A stretch of DNA of 64,000 nt from NIOZ-UU13 sp035528395 (lineage in GTDB: Bacteria; Planctomycetota; Phycisphaerae; Sedimentisphaerales; Anaerobacaceae): positions 1 to 64,000 of the forward strand of contig DATKYR010000177.1 in NCBI GenBank assembly GCA_035528395.1, in the 5' to 3' direction. Both the position numbers and the translations under genes were made by a program. Positions 33,628 to 42,554 of this stretch are shown here, in pieces (position 1 is the first letter of the stretch; the number at the start of each line of letters is the position of its first letter). The notes under the pieces are model-generated. The model had not been told where the DNA came from, did no database searches, and saw only the letters and a list, made by a program, of their open reading frames with translations.

Positions 33628-35055
33628 GTGATTCGGCATATCATTCGTAAAGAAATACTGGAGAATCTTTTGAGTTTACGTTTTATCCTTTCGCTGCTTT
33701 TGGTAATTTTACTTTTTGCTGTCAGTGGTTTTGTATTTGTGGGTATATACAGGCAGCAGACGCGGGATTACTGGAAAACAACAAACCAGAACTTTGCCGC
33801 CTTGAAGGAGCAATCGAGCCAACTTTATAATTTGCCATTCTATGTACAAGAGATACAGAAAAAACCAAAACCGCTCACACTTTGCGCTGGAGGTTTTGAA
33901 AAGTATCTTCCTAGTTACTTAAGCGCGGACGTATTCAGAATTGACATACGTAATCTAAAAACAAGTCGAAGCAACTTTTTACTTCCTCGACTCAGCGATG
34001 TTGACTGGGTCTTCATAATCTCTATACAGCTTAGTTTTATAGCGATGCTTTTCACTTATGATAGCATCTGTGGAGAAAGAAGAGCAGGCACCCTGCGACT
34101 GATGTTAGCTGGTTCGCTTCCGCGACATAAGATCCTGCTGGGCAAATACTTCGGTGCGGTGCTAACGTTATGTATACCTTTGCTAATAGGGTTGCTGATT
34201 AACCTAATCATCGTTGTCTCTTCTGGTATGGTTGCAATGGTAGCTTTAGATTGGATGAAGATCTCTGTGATCGTCCTACTGTCATTTCTGTATCTTTCCA
34301 TTTTTCTGCTGCTGGGGATGTTGGTTTCCAGCCGAACGTCTCATCCAGCTATCAGCATGGTCATTATCTTATTTGTGTGGGTCGGCTTGGTTATCCTGAT
34401 ACCAAGTCTCGGCAGAATCATCTGCGATATATACTACAAGTCCCCGTCTGTTGCAGAACTTCGCAAGAAAATATTTGAAAGCATGGAACAGACTGAACGT
34501 GAGATGACAGCCGGAAAGTTTGGTAAAAATGCCGGCGGATGGAATCCCGACCGTAATCATCCTTCCAACAATCCCACAGGGGCAGCCCGGTACTGGAACA
34601 CATCTTCAGCTTCCACAACTCGAGTTTATGAGCAGCATCATAACCAAATGTTGGCGCAGGCATTTGCCGGAAGGAGTTATGCGTGTGTGTCGCCATCGGT
34701 AATCTATCAGCGGGCTTCTGAGACCATTGCTGGTACGGGTATTAATCGGTGTGTCAATTGGTATCAGCAAATCAAAAGATATCAAGAAGAACTAAAGGAA
34801 TTTGTCCGCACTGAGGACCAAACAAACCCTGATAGCCTTCATCTTCTTTTCGCTATGAAGCTCTTGGTCAAGAATTGGATAGCTATTTCAGACAAGCCTG
34901 TGGATTTTGATACTGTGCCGAAGTTTCAGGAGCGGGACCTTGCCCTTGGCCAATCCATGAAACTGGCCATCTGGGATATTGGGCTGCTGGTACTTTTTAA
35001 CCTGGTTTTCTTTGCGGCGTCTTTTGTATCATTTTTGAGATATGACGTGCGTTAG
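33628..35055 (+). CDS. ABC-2-type transporter permease, second of a pair
   Basis: Permease of 475 residues, start GTG 33628 with TTTGGAGA upstream. It has the same topology as the preceding gene: TM1 (FILSLLLVILLFAVSGFVFV), external domain, the coupling loop GERRAGTLRLMLAGSLPRHK, clustered TM segments, a long external domain and a last TM ending SFLRYDVR. The preceding protein ends in LAFMKYDVR, showing common ancestry. The two probably form a heterodimer and must use an ATPase encoded elsewhere. Confidence 0.8.
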   Translation: MIRHIIRKEILENLLSLRFILSLLLVILLFAVSGFVFVGIYRQQTRDYWKTTNQNFAALKEQSSQLYNLPFYVQEIQKKPKPLTLCAGGFEKYLPSYLSADVFRIDIRNLKTSRSNFLLPRLSDVDWVFIISIQLSFIAMLFTYDSICGERRAGTLRLMLAGSLPRHKILLGKYFGAVLTLCIPLLIGLLINLIIVVSSGMVAMVALDWMKISVIVLLSFLYLSIFLLLGMLVSSRTSHPAISMVIILFVWVGLVILIPSLGRIICDIYYKSPSVAELRKKIFESMEQTEREMTAGKFGKNAGGWNPDRNHPSNNPTGAARYWNTSSASTTRVYEQHHNQMLAQAFAGRSYACVSPSVIYQRASETIAGTGINRCVNWYQQIKRYQEELKEFVRTEDQTNPDSLHLLFAMKLLVKNWIAISDKPVDFDTVPKFQERDLALGQSMKLAIWDIGLLVLFNLVFFAASFVSFLRYDVR

Positions 35056-35373
35056 ACAAACGTCAGTGAACAAAAGCCCTGCCTTGACTAATACTGTATC
35101 CGGCTTTTAAGTCACTGATTTTTCTTTCTCCAGAGCCCCGGACAATCTTTTCGCTGAACCAGCTTCCATTATTATAGATTGCCTTTTGCGCTCAAAATGG
35201 GCGCTGAAATTTGGTTTTGCAGATTTTTCGATTATACCCCCCTTTAGTATGGTAAGCGCATAAAAAAGACCGGCCACAAAGGACCGGCCTTAGTTAAAAT
35301 AAACCTTTTGCCCTACAAGGGGCTAAAATTCCTTTTTTATGGATAACTTGGTATCGTGTGCAGTAACAGGTCT
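35056..35373. other. Convergent intergenic region
   Basis: Between the convergent ABC operon and the Cys-rich gene. The only clear element is the terminator-like hairpin at 35262-35291. No small gene is supported. Confidence 0.5.
35262..35291 (-). terminator. Terminator-like hairpin behind the Cys-rich gene
   Basis: On the minus strand AAGGCCGG pairs with CCGGTCTT (7 of 8 positions), then a T run. The downstream flank GCGCATAAAAAAG on the plus strand is shared with the terminators near 28828 and 31197. Confidence 0.55.
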
Positions 35374-35808
35374 CTATTCGGTAGCAGTGTTCGTTTTCGG
35401 GCAACAACCAGAGTTGGCAGCCGCAGACATACCGGCCATTGGACAACCGCTCGGTGCAGCTTCTCCGGCACAGCACGGCTTGGTGCAGTCGGCCGGGCAG
35501 ACCTTTGGACAACAGTCCGGTGCAGCCTCTCCAGCACAGCACGGCTCGGTGCGTCCAAGCGGGCAGGCCTTTGCATCGAAGCCAGCGGCGGCCTTTTGAG
35601 CAAATGTTACTTCAGCGTTTTCAGCAAAGACGGCCTTGGCCATAGGGCATGACGTGCCGCCTGCCGCCGGACAGGTTTTGGCTTGTGAACCAGCACCGGA
35701 CCGGGCAGGCAAAATGTTCGCATAGCTGGCGAGCAGAACAGTCCCTGCCAACAGGGCAATTACAACAGCTCCGATAATCAGCAGATTCCTGGGGTTTTTA
35801 AGGCTCAT
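35374..35808 (-). CDS. Membrane-anchored Cys-rich protein, putative metal binder
   Basis: Protein of 144 residues starting at ATG 35808, which has GGAGGAAATT upstream; the longer frame to 35844 is less likely. A basic N-terminus and one membrane segment (LLIIGAVVIALLAGTVLLAS) anchor an external domain containing 14 Cys in about 100 residues, many as CP or CC pairs. PCCAGEAAP occurs twice and related units with CPxxC and CPMA recur, so the domain has grown by internal duplication. Binding of a soft metal or disulfide bonding outside the membrane is plausible. I know no named family for it. Confidence 0.6.
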   Translation of the reverse strand: MSLKNPRNLLIIGAVVIALLAGTVLLASYANILPARSGAGSQAKTCPAAGGTSCPMAKAVFAENAEVTFAQKAAAGFDAKACPLGRTEPCCAGEAAPDCCPKVCPADCTKPCCAGEAAPSGCPMAGMSAAANSGCCPKTNTATE

Positions 35809-36025
35809 TGACAATTTCCTCCAAAAGTTGACATTTGTTCTCAAATTCTCCTCACATACCGAAATATAGTACCCTTTATTATATTATCGTCTTGTATTAT
35901 ACCCTTTCCTTAGAGGTATTGTTCTTAAAAACCTATAATTTTCGAATATTTACAATTATCTTCTTTATATGAGTCCAGGCCCTTGATTCCTGCATATTTT
36001 ACAGGCAGCCTCAAGGAGGGGCGGA

Positions 36026-36066
36026 TGATACTCTGTGAAGTACCTCGCTTCGAAGGACGAGTCGCG
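36026..36066. repeat. Dispersed repeat family A, copy 2
   Basis: GATACTCTGTGAAGTACCTC and the end GACGAGTCGCG match the copies at 14284 and 38932 with several changes. It lies just behind the stop of the glycerate kinase gene. The rest of 35845-36074 is AT-rich and has no gene. Confidence 0.55.
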
Positions 36067-36074
36067 CCCCCCTG

Positions 36075-37226
36075 CTAAGACAGGTATTGCTTTGTGAAAC
36101 GTTGTGCTGCCGAGTAGAGCAGTGCACGGCTGTTTTCGAGCGCGTAATCGAGGGACATATTGTCATCTTTGCATGATATAGTGGCGGCGATTCCGATTTT
36201 TTGATACTCCTGCTGCGGTATATTAACCTGACCTGCAAGGACAGCTACGCGAGTGTGTGATTGTGAGGCCATTCCTGCTCCGGCTTGGGCCTTCGCCGAG
36301 ACGAGCTTTAAGATTCCGGATACTACTTTTCCATAGAGAGATTGCCGGTCGAAAGAGCCTTCGCCGGTAATGACCCAGTCGGCGGATTCGAGCTCAGCGC
36401 GGAGGTTGCTGCGGGCCATCACTGTTTCTATGCCGGATACGATAGTTGCGTTCATAAAGGCTATGGCGCCCGCGGCCAGTCCGCCGGCTGCGCCTGCGCC
36501 GGGGACGTCGATGTCACGCTGGAGTTGTTTACGGACCAGCTCGGCCAGGTGAGCAAGACCCTTTTCCATCTGCTCGACCATTTCGGGCGTTGCGCCTTTT
36601 TGTGGGGCGTAAACTTTAGCTGCGCCATGCTCGCCACACAGTGGATTGTCAACATCACAGAGGACTTCAACCGGAACAAGGCTGAGTTTTTCGGGTCTGA
36701 TTATCTTTGTGATTTTCTCAAGGCCCGCGCCACCGAGGGGGACAGGATTGTCCTGGTGGTCGAGGAACTTCCAGCCTAAAGCCATTGCGGCGCCGAGGCC
36801 GCCATCTACGGTTGCACTGCCGCCAACGGCCAAAAGGATTTTGTGTGCACCGTATTTCAGCGCGGCTTTTATGAGCTGGCCTGTCCCGTAAGTGGTCGTA
36901 TTGAGCGGATTCATTTGTTCGGCCGAAAGCAATTCCAGTCCACTGGCCGAGGCCATCTCAACAAGAGCCGTTCTGTCATCCTCGAACCAGGCAAAGCCCG
37001 CTTCGACCTGCATATCCGGCAGGGGACCCATTACAGTTTGCGTGACCCATCGGCCGTTGGCTGCTTTAATCATCGCCCTTGCGGTGCCCTCACCGCCGTC
37101 GGCCATTGGTTTTATTACAAGCTGAACCTCGGGTACGATTTCAGAAATAGCCTGTGCGATTATTTCACAGGCTTCGTAAGCCTTAAGAGTCCCCTTGAAC
37201 GAGTCCATTGCGATGACAATTTTCAT
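36075..37226 (-). CDS. Glycerate kinase (GlxK/GarK family)
   Basis: Kinase of 383 residues that phosphorylates D-glycerate with ATP, usually to 2-phosphoglycerate. Family blocks are the start MKIVIAMDSFKGTLKAYEAC, PMADGGEGTARAM (residues 41-53), the glycine loop LLAVGGSATVDGGLGAAMALG, VLCDVDNPLCG, PGAGAAGGLAAG and ITGEGSFDRQSLYGKV. All expected nucleotide- and substrate-binding motifs are present and the length is normal. GAGGTTTT precedes the ATG. It lies 128 bp behind the GntP-type permease and probably receives the glycerate imported by it. Confidence 0.93.
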   Translation of the reverse strand: MKIVIAMDSFKGTLKAYEACEIIAQAISEIVPEVQLVIKPMADGGEGTARAMIKAANGRWVTQTVMGPLPDMQVEAGFAWFEDDRTALVEMASASGLELLSAEQMNPLNTTTYGTGQLIKAALKYGAHKILLAVGGSATVDGGLGAAMALGWKFLDHQDNPVPLGGAGLEKITKIIRPEKLSLVPVEVLCDVDNPLCGEHGAAKVYAPQKGATPEMVEQMEKGLAHLAELVRKQLQRDIDVPGAGAAGGLAAGAIAFMNATIVSGIETVMARSNLRAELESADWVITGEGSFDRQSLYGKVVSGILKLVSAKAQAGAGMASQSHTRVAVLAGQVNIPQQEYQKIGIAATISCKDDNMSLDYALENSRALLYSAAQRFTKQYLS

Positions 37227-37354
37227 AAAACCTCAATTCCATCAGGACGATTGAAACCACCCCCAAACAAGTTTGAGGGTGCCACCCTGTGGTTAATCAA
37301 CTATGCAAACTCGAAAAAATCCCTAACGCAGTTCAATTTGTTTGTGTCTTTTCT

Positions 37355-38698
37355 TTAGAGAACAATCAGGCTGATAATCCACAATGTGATGGCTGCGACA
37401 CCGCCTTCGACGAGTGTGCCGAGTGTTTGCAGTTTATAGCCCTGCTTGACGCTCATTTTAGAAAGGCCGGTAACTACCCAGAAATAACTGTCATTTGCAT
37501 GACTGACCACCATAGAGCCGGCGCCGATGGCTACCACTACGAGCGCTCTGGCAGTCGGCGTTTCGAGACCGAGTGTTCCGAGAAGCGGCGCCACAATTCC
37601 GGCTGTGGTGATAATAGCCACGGTCGATGAGCCCTGTGCCGTTTTGAGCGCTGCGGCGATGATGAAAGGCAGCCAAATACTTAGGTTCGCACCTTTGCCG
37701 AGGTATTCGCCCACGGCGTCGGAGATTCCGGAGTTCTGCAGCACCTTGCCGAAGGCGCCGCCGCAGCCGGTAATGATAATGATAGTTGCCGCGGCGACGA
37801 CCGCCTGGCCGACCCAGCCGGAAGCTGAGAGCATCTCGGTAGTCAGTTTTTTCGGCAACAGGAAAGCAAAAAAAACACCCACCAGAAGCGCCACTACCGG
37901 CTGCCCTAAAAAGCTGATTACAGCAACCACATCCCCGCTGCCGAATGGATGGCTTGGGAACTCACTGATTGACCTTGCCACAATCAAAACTATCGGCAGA
38001 AAGATGGGAACAACCGACTTTAGGGCCGAAGGTGCTTCGGCGGCGAGCTCTTGCGAATCCTGTTCCGGTGATTCCGAGTCGGGGCTTATGTAAACTTTCG
38101 CTGCAAATTTTATAGCAAACAGCCAGCCGACTGCAAGGGCGATAATGCTTACCAGCGCTCCCCACAGGATTACCAGGCCGAGGTCGGCCTTCAGCAGGCC
38201 CGCCGCGGCGACGGGTCCGGGTGTCGGCGGGATCATTGTGTGGGTGGCGTAAAGACCAAGGCTAAGCGCTACTGCACTTGCCGCCAGGGATATCTTTACC
38301 TTGCGGGACAGCGCCTTGGCCAGCGGGCAAAGGATGACAAAGGCCGAGTCGCAAAACACAGGGATGCTCACGATATACCCGATTATACCCATAGCCATAG
38401 GCACATTCTTACTGCCTACTAATTTGAGTGTGCTCTCGGCCAGTTTATATGCGCCGCCGGATTTTTCCAGAAAAGTGCCGATGACCGCCCCGGCCAGGAT
38501 TACGATTCCGATATAGCCGATAGTGCCGCCGAAGCCTGTGTTTACCGATTCGACTATCTGCTCGAGTGACATTTTTCCACAAAGGATGCCATATCCAAAA
38601 GCGGCAATCAGCAGTGCAAGAAACGGGTGCAGTTTAAGCCTGGTGGTCGCAATAATGATGAAAACGACGGAGAGAAGAAGAAGGATTAACAGCCACAT
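37355..38698 (-). CDS. GntP-family gluconate/glycerate:H+ symporter
   Basis: Polytopic transporter of 447 residues with about 12 membrane segments. ATG 38698 is preferred over the upstream codon because AAAGGACAAACTCT precedes it and the protein then starts directly with TM1. Family signatures include GTIGYIGIVILAGAVIGTFL, SIPVFCDSAFVILCPLAKAL, PPTPGPVAAA and GSSTVAIITTAGI. GntP members import gluconate, glycerate or similar acids with protons. The following glycerate kinase gene favours glycerate. An operator-like inverted repeat at the promoter (38720-38765) suggests specific regulation. Confidence 0.9.
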   Translation of the reverse strand: MWLLILLLLSVVFIIIATTRLKLHPFLALLIAAFGYGILCGKMSLEQIVESVNTGFGGTIGYIGIVILAGAVIGTFLEKSGGAYKLAESTLKLVGSKNVPMAMGIIGYIVSIPVFCDSAFVILCPLAKALSRKVKISLAASAVALSLGLYATHTMIPPTPGPVAAAGLLKADLGLVILWGALVSIIALAVGWLFAIKFAAKVYISPDSESPEQDSQELAAEAPSALKSVVPIFLPIVLIVARSISEFPSHPFGSGDVVAVISFLGQPVVALLVGVFFAFLLPKKLTTEMLSASGWVGQAVVAAATIIIITGCGGAFGKVLQNSGISDAVGEYLGKGANLSIWLPFIIAAALKTAQGSSTVAIITTAGIVAPLLGTLGLETPTARALVVVAIGAGSMVVSHANDSYFWVVTGLSKMSVKQGYKLQTLGTLVEGGVAAITLWIISLIVL

Positions 38699-38719
38699 AG
38701 AGTTTGTCCTTTCGTTGAT

Positions 38720-38765
38720 ACCCGGCACCTATATTTTATCTAACCTGCTTAGTGCCGGGTGTCAA
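38720..38765 (-). promoter_or_regulatory. Promoter with overlapping 9-bp inverted repeat before the GntP gene
   Basis: On the minus strand TTGACA (38760-38765), a 17-bp spacer and TAGATA (38737-38742). A perfect inverted repeat, ACCCGGCAC (38720-38728) and GTGCCGGGT (38752-38760), brackets the -10 box with one arm in the spacer. This is the geometry of a repressor site; a hairpin in the leader is the alternative. Confidence 0.55.
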
Positions 38766-38824
38766 TCTTTTTTCATTAAACCCTGGGATTTCAATTGTCA
38801 ATGTCAGCTTATGTGCCTAATTTT

Positions 38825-38853
38825 TTGTAATAGTACTGATAAAGTGATAGAAT
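38825..38853 (+). promoter_or_regulatory. Putative sigma70 promoter for the URO-D/GH2/sulfatase group
   Basis: TTGTAA (38825-38830), 17-bp spacer, TAGAAT (38848-38853). It is divergent from the GntP promoter. The leader to ATG 39003 would be about 140 nt and contains the family A repeat. Confidence 0.5.
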
Positions 38854-38931
38854 ACCAGCCGTGCCGGAGCCGCGTCTCGGCAGGTCGGCAAGAAATTGCC
38901 GGTTGATAGTTGAACAATCGGAAAGGGCGGT

Positions 38932-38973
38932 TGCTACTCTGCGAAGTAGCTTGCTACGTAGCACGAGTCGCGA
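38932..38973. repeat. Dispersed repeat family A, copy 3
   Basis: TGCTACTCTGCGAAGTAGC, then the palindrome GCTACGTAGC and ACGAGTCGCG. It can form two adjacent hairpins in the leader of the URO-D-like gene at 39003. Confidence 0.7.
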
Positions 38974-39002
38974 ACTGCACCTACTGGTATGGGAGATTCT
39001 TT

Positions 39003-40322
39003 ATGAGTAATAATTCTGACAACAAGACAGTCATGACCGGTAGAGAACGGGTGCTCAAGGCGCTTAATTATGAACCTGTGGACCGTGTTCCTGTGGATTT
39101 AGGCGGTACGCTCGGGACAGGAGCTCACGTTAGTGTCATAACGAATCTGCGCCGTGCGCTCGGTCTGGATAAGCCCCCGCCGTTTGCTTCGCAAAACGAA
39201 GCAGCGGGGGTGAAAGTTGTCGAGCTTTATCAAATGCTTGGTGAAGTTGCGTCTGACTTGCGGGATATGTTGGCGGTTGACACGGTAAACCTGCCGGGGC
39301 CGAAGAACCATTTTGGCTTTGCGAATACGGACTGGAAACCATGGAGGACCTTTGACGGTACGGATGTGCTGGTTCCGGACAAGTTTAATATAGAGCCGGA
39401 ACCTAACGGCGATATTCTACAATACCCGCAAGGTGATAAATCCGTGCCGGCGTCAGGGCGGATGCCCAAAGGCGGGTTCTATTTCGATGACATTATTCGC
39501 CAGGGGCCGATTGACGAGGCCAGGCTCGACCCGGCTGATAATCTTGAGGACTTTGCACTGGTCGGCGAAGAAGATTTGAAAATTTATGAGCAGCGGGCAC
39601 GTGAGCTTTATGACAATACCGACCTTGCGATTACGGCGGGATTTCCGGGAACGGCCTTTGGGGATATAGCGCTGGTGCCGGCGGCTTTTCTGAAACATCC
39701 AAAAGGAATTCGTGATATTGAAGAATGGTATATCAGTACTGTTTCTCGAAGAGAATATGTCAAAGAGGTCTTTGCCGGTCAAGCGGAAATCGCAATTCAG
39801 AATCTTGAGCGGATTTACCAGGCCGTGGGTGACAGAGTGCATGCCGTTTGGCTGGACGGGACAGACCTGGCTGCGCAAAATACATTATTCTGCGGCCCGG
39901 ATACTTATAAGGAACTTTATCTGCCGTTCAGCAGGAAACTTAACGACTGGATCCACGCGCATACCGAATGGAAGACGATGAAACACTGCTGCGGAGGCTG
40001 TGAGCCGTTGATTGAGGGATTTATAGAAGCAGGCTTTGATATTCTAAATCCCATTCAGACCTCGGCCAAGGGTATGGACCCGCAAAATTTAGTAGATAAA
40101 TACGGCGGCAGGATAATTTTTTGGGGCGGCGGTGTGGATACACAACAGACGCTGCCATTTGGTGAGCCCGAGCAGGTACGACGACAGGTTACCGAGCGGG
40201 TACAGATATTCAACTCAAAGAAAGGCTTTGTATTCAGCACTGTTCATAATATTCAGTGCAATACGCCGGTTGAAAATGTATTGGCGATGTTTGAGGCGTT
40301 GGGCAGAAAGATAAAACAGTAA
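39003..40322 (+). CDS. URO-D-family methyltransferase-like protein with zinc motif
   Basis: Protein of 439 residues. ATG 39003 is chosen because the longer frame from 38910 runs through the dispersed repeat. The opening MTGRERVLKALNYEPVDRVPVDLGG is characteristic of the family. MKHCCGGCEPLIEGF carries the H-x-C zinc ligand pair of MtaA/MtbA-type corrinoid methyltransferases, and HNIQCNTPVENVLAMFE holds the late Cys. It is therefore more like a methyl-transfer enzyme than UroD itself. It heads a plus-strand group with GH2 and sulfatase genes; demethylation of a methylated glycan component is a possible, unproven role. Confidence 0.78.
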   Translation: MSNNSDNKTVMTGRERVLKALNYEPVDRVPVDLGGTLGTGAHVSVITNLRRALGLDKPPPFASQNEAAGVKVVELYQMLGEVASDLRDMLAVDTVNLPGPKNHFGFANTDWKPWRTFDGTDVLVPDKFNIEPEPNGDILQYPQGDKSVPASGRMPKGGFYFDDIIRQGPIDEARLDPADNLEDFALVGEEDLKIYEQRARELYDNTDLAITAGFPGTAFGDIALVPAAFLKHPKGIRDIEEWYISTVSRREYVKEVFAGQAEIAIQNLERIYQAVGDRVHAVWLDGTDLAAQNTLFCGPDTYKELYLPFSRKLNDWIHAHTEWKTMKHCCGGCEPLIEGFIEAGFDILNPIQTSAKGMDPQNLVDKYGGRIIFWGGGVDTQQTLPFGEPEQVRRQVTERVQIFNSKKGFVFSTVHNIQCNTPVENVLAMFEALGRKIKQ

Positions 40323-40354
40323 AAGCAACAGAATCACGAGGAAAGGAATATAAA

Positions 40355-42517
40355 ATGCTTAGGCGATGGTGGGTAATTCTTTTTGTGATATTATTATTTA
40401 TCTTGGGTGGCTGTCTCGGCGAAAGAAAAACCTCTACAAAAAACACGGGTGACAGGCACATCATCAATTTAGATGGCAACTGGGAGATATCTCAAGGCTC
40501 AATGGATTTAATTCCGAGCAGTTTCGAGCACAAAGTGCCGGTGCCGGGACTGGTTGATATGGCGAAGCCTGCTTTCGAAGAGGTCGGGAAAAAAAGCGAG
40601 AGACGCCGGGCGTTCTGGTATAGACGAAGATTCACTGTCGAAGGGCAAATTCCGGACGTTGCGATTTTGAAAATCCATAAGGCAAAGTATGGTACGAAAG
40701 TTTTTCTCAACGGCAAATTGGTGGGCGAGCATCTGCCGTGCTTTACGCCTGCTCTGCTGGACGTGAAGAAATTTCTAAAAGGTTCAGGTAAGCAAAATGA
40801 ATTAATTGTACGGGTGGGTGCCGACCGTGAATGTTTGCCGGAGGGTATGCCGGGCGGCTGGGACTTTGAGAAGTATCTCTATATACCCGGCATATACGAC
40901 TCGGTTGAGCTGATTCTAACCGGTGCGCCTTATATTTCTAATGTCCAGGTCGTTCCGCAGCTTGGAGATAATACTGTTCGCATAAATTCGCTCATCCAAA
41001 ACCCGACACTTAAAGGCAAGGTCGAAATTGATATTAGAGTGCGCGAATTGAAAAGTCAAAGAACTCATTGTTTTACTGAGTCTACACTGACAAGAGTCAA
41101 AGATGCTCTTGAATTTCCTTTCGATTTAGAGCTTCCTATGGGTGATTATAAACTCTGGTCGCCGGAGGAGCCGTTCCTATATGAGGTGGAATTGAATATC
41201 GGCACTGATATTATAAAGACTCGATTCGGAATGAGGTCGTTTCGGTTTGATAAGGAGAGCGGCCGGGCTATTCTGAACGGGAAGACCTATTTTATGCGTG
41301 GGACCAATGTCTGTGCGTATCGATTTTTTGAGGATACCGAACGGGGTGACAAGCCCTGGCGGAAAGAATGGGTTCGCCGGCTTCATCGCAAATTCAAGAG
41401 TATGCACTGGAATTCGATTCGCTACTGTATTGGTTTTCCGCCGGAGCTTTGGTACGAAATCGCCGACGAAGAGGGATTTTTGATTCAGGACGAGTTTCCC
41501 ATCTGGCTGCTCAGTGAAGCACCGGAAAATCCGAAAAGTGAAAAGATAATTCCGGAATATACCGAGTGGATGCGTGAGCGATGGAACCATCCGTGCGTTG
41601 TTATCTGGGATGCGCAGAATGAGAGTGTTACCGAAGAGACAGGCAAAGCCCTCAGTGCGGTTCGGCATTTGGATTTGTCCAATCGGCCCTGGGATAATGG
41701 CTGGGCCGAACCCCAGTCCGATGATGATTGTGTTGAGACCCATCCCTATTTCTTTTCCAAGTTATGGAACGAGTATTGGGCGGATGACAATAAATTTGCC
41801 CTGTCGGATATGGCGAAGATTTCCGGCCGACCCTCAGTCAGAAAGGAACAGGAAAACTTTAATCTGCCCATTATTATTAATGAATACGGCTGGTTATGGC
41901 TCAATCGTGACGGAAGCACTACCTGTCTGACAGGAAGTGTTTACGAAAAACTGCTTGGCCCTGACTCGACAATCGCCGAGCGACGTTTGCTTTATGCACG
42001 CTATTTAGCTGCCCTTACGGAATTTTGGCGAGTCAATCGTGAATGTGCCGGTGTGCTGCACTTCTGCGGACTGGGTTATTCGCGAGCTGGTGACAAGCCC
42101 AGGCCGGAAGGGGGTGCGACAAGCGACCATTTCATCGACCTGGAAAAACTCGCGTTTGAGCCTTATTTCGAACAGTATGTCCGTGATGCCTTTTCGCCGG
42201 TAGGGTTGATGATTAATTTCTGGGACGAGGAGCTTGCCGGCGGGACAGAGCGTCGGTTCAGTGTCTTTGTGATAAATGACCTGCATCGTAAGTGGAAAGG
42301 GACCGTTCGTTTTCTCGTTATGCGTAGTGGGCAGATTGTCACCGAACAATCGAAAGGTTGTGCTGTCAGCGGTCTTGGGCGAGAGATTTTGTCATTTGAG
42401 CAAAGGGTCCCGGACAGAACAGGAGAATATCAGCTGGTTACAGAATTGGTTACAGCAGATGGTAATGTGGTTCGCAGTCTGCGAGACTTCAAGGTGGTGC
42501 CTGCAGGCAAAAAATAG
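40355..42517 (+). CDS. Glycoside hydrolase family 2 lipoprotein
   Basis: Exported lipoprotein of 720 residues: signal peptide with lipobox LGGC (residues 17-20). An N-terminal jelly-roll (NLDGNWEISQ to VELILTGA), an Ig-like domain, then the TIM barrel starting FRFDKESGRAILNGKTYFMRGTN, as in GH2. The acid/base lies in IWDAQNES (E423) and the nucleophile in IINEYGW (E510). A C-terminal beta domain follows. Activity could be beta-galactosidase, -mannosidase or -glucuronidase. Together with the sulfatase gene 37 bp further on, it probably attacks a sulfated polysaccharide at the cell surface. Confidence 0.88.
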   Translation: MLRRWWVILFVILLFILGGCLGERKTSTKNTGDRHIINLDGNWEISQGSMDLIPSSFEHKVPVPGLVDMAKPAFEEVGKKSERRRAFWYRRRFTVEGQIPDVAILKIHKAKYGTKVFLNGKLVGEHLPCFTPALLDVKKFLKGSGKQNELIVRVGADRECLPEGMPGGWDFEKYLYIPGIYDSVELILTGAPYISNVQVVPQLGDNTVRINSLIQNPTLKGKVEIDIRVRELKSQRTHCFTESTLTRVKDALEFPFDLELPMGDYKLWSPEEPFLYEVELNIGTDIIKTRFGMRSFRFDKESGRAILNGKTYFMRGTNVCAYRFFEDTERGDKPWRKEWVRRLHRKFKSMHWNSIRYCIGFPPELWYEIADEEGFLIQDEFPIWLLSEAPENPKSEKIIPEYTEWMRERWNHPCVVIWDAQNESVTEETGKALSAVRHLDLSNRPWDNGWAEPQSDDDCVETHPYFFSKLWNEYWADDNKFALSDMAKISGRPSVRKEQENFNLPIIINEYGWLWLNRDGSTTCLTGSVYEKLLGPDSTIAERRLLYARYLAALTEFWRVNRECAGVLHFCGLGYSRAGDKPRPEGGATSDHFIDLEKLAFEPYFEQYVRDAFSPVGLMINFWDEELAGGTERRFSVFVINDLHRKWKGTVRFLVMRSGQIVTEQSKGCAVSGLGREILSFEQRVPDRTGEYQLVTELVTADGNVVRSLRDFKVVPAGKK

Positions 42518-42554
42518 TGTTGAATTTGTCAATGTAACTTTGGAGGACTAAAAA

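Noticed and set aside
35294..35603. Several overlapping short frames around the Cys-rich gene
   Set aside because: Frames on both strands arise from the duplicated GC-rich units; only the frame with signal anchor and ribosome site is kept.
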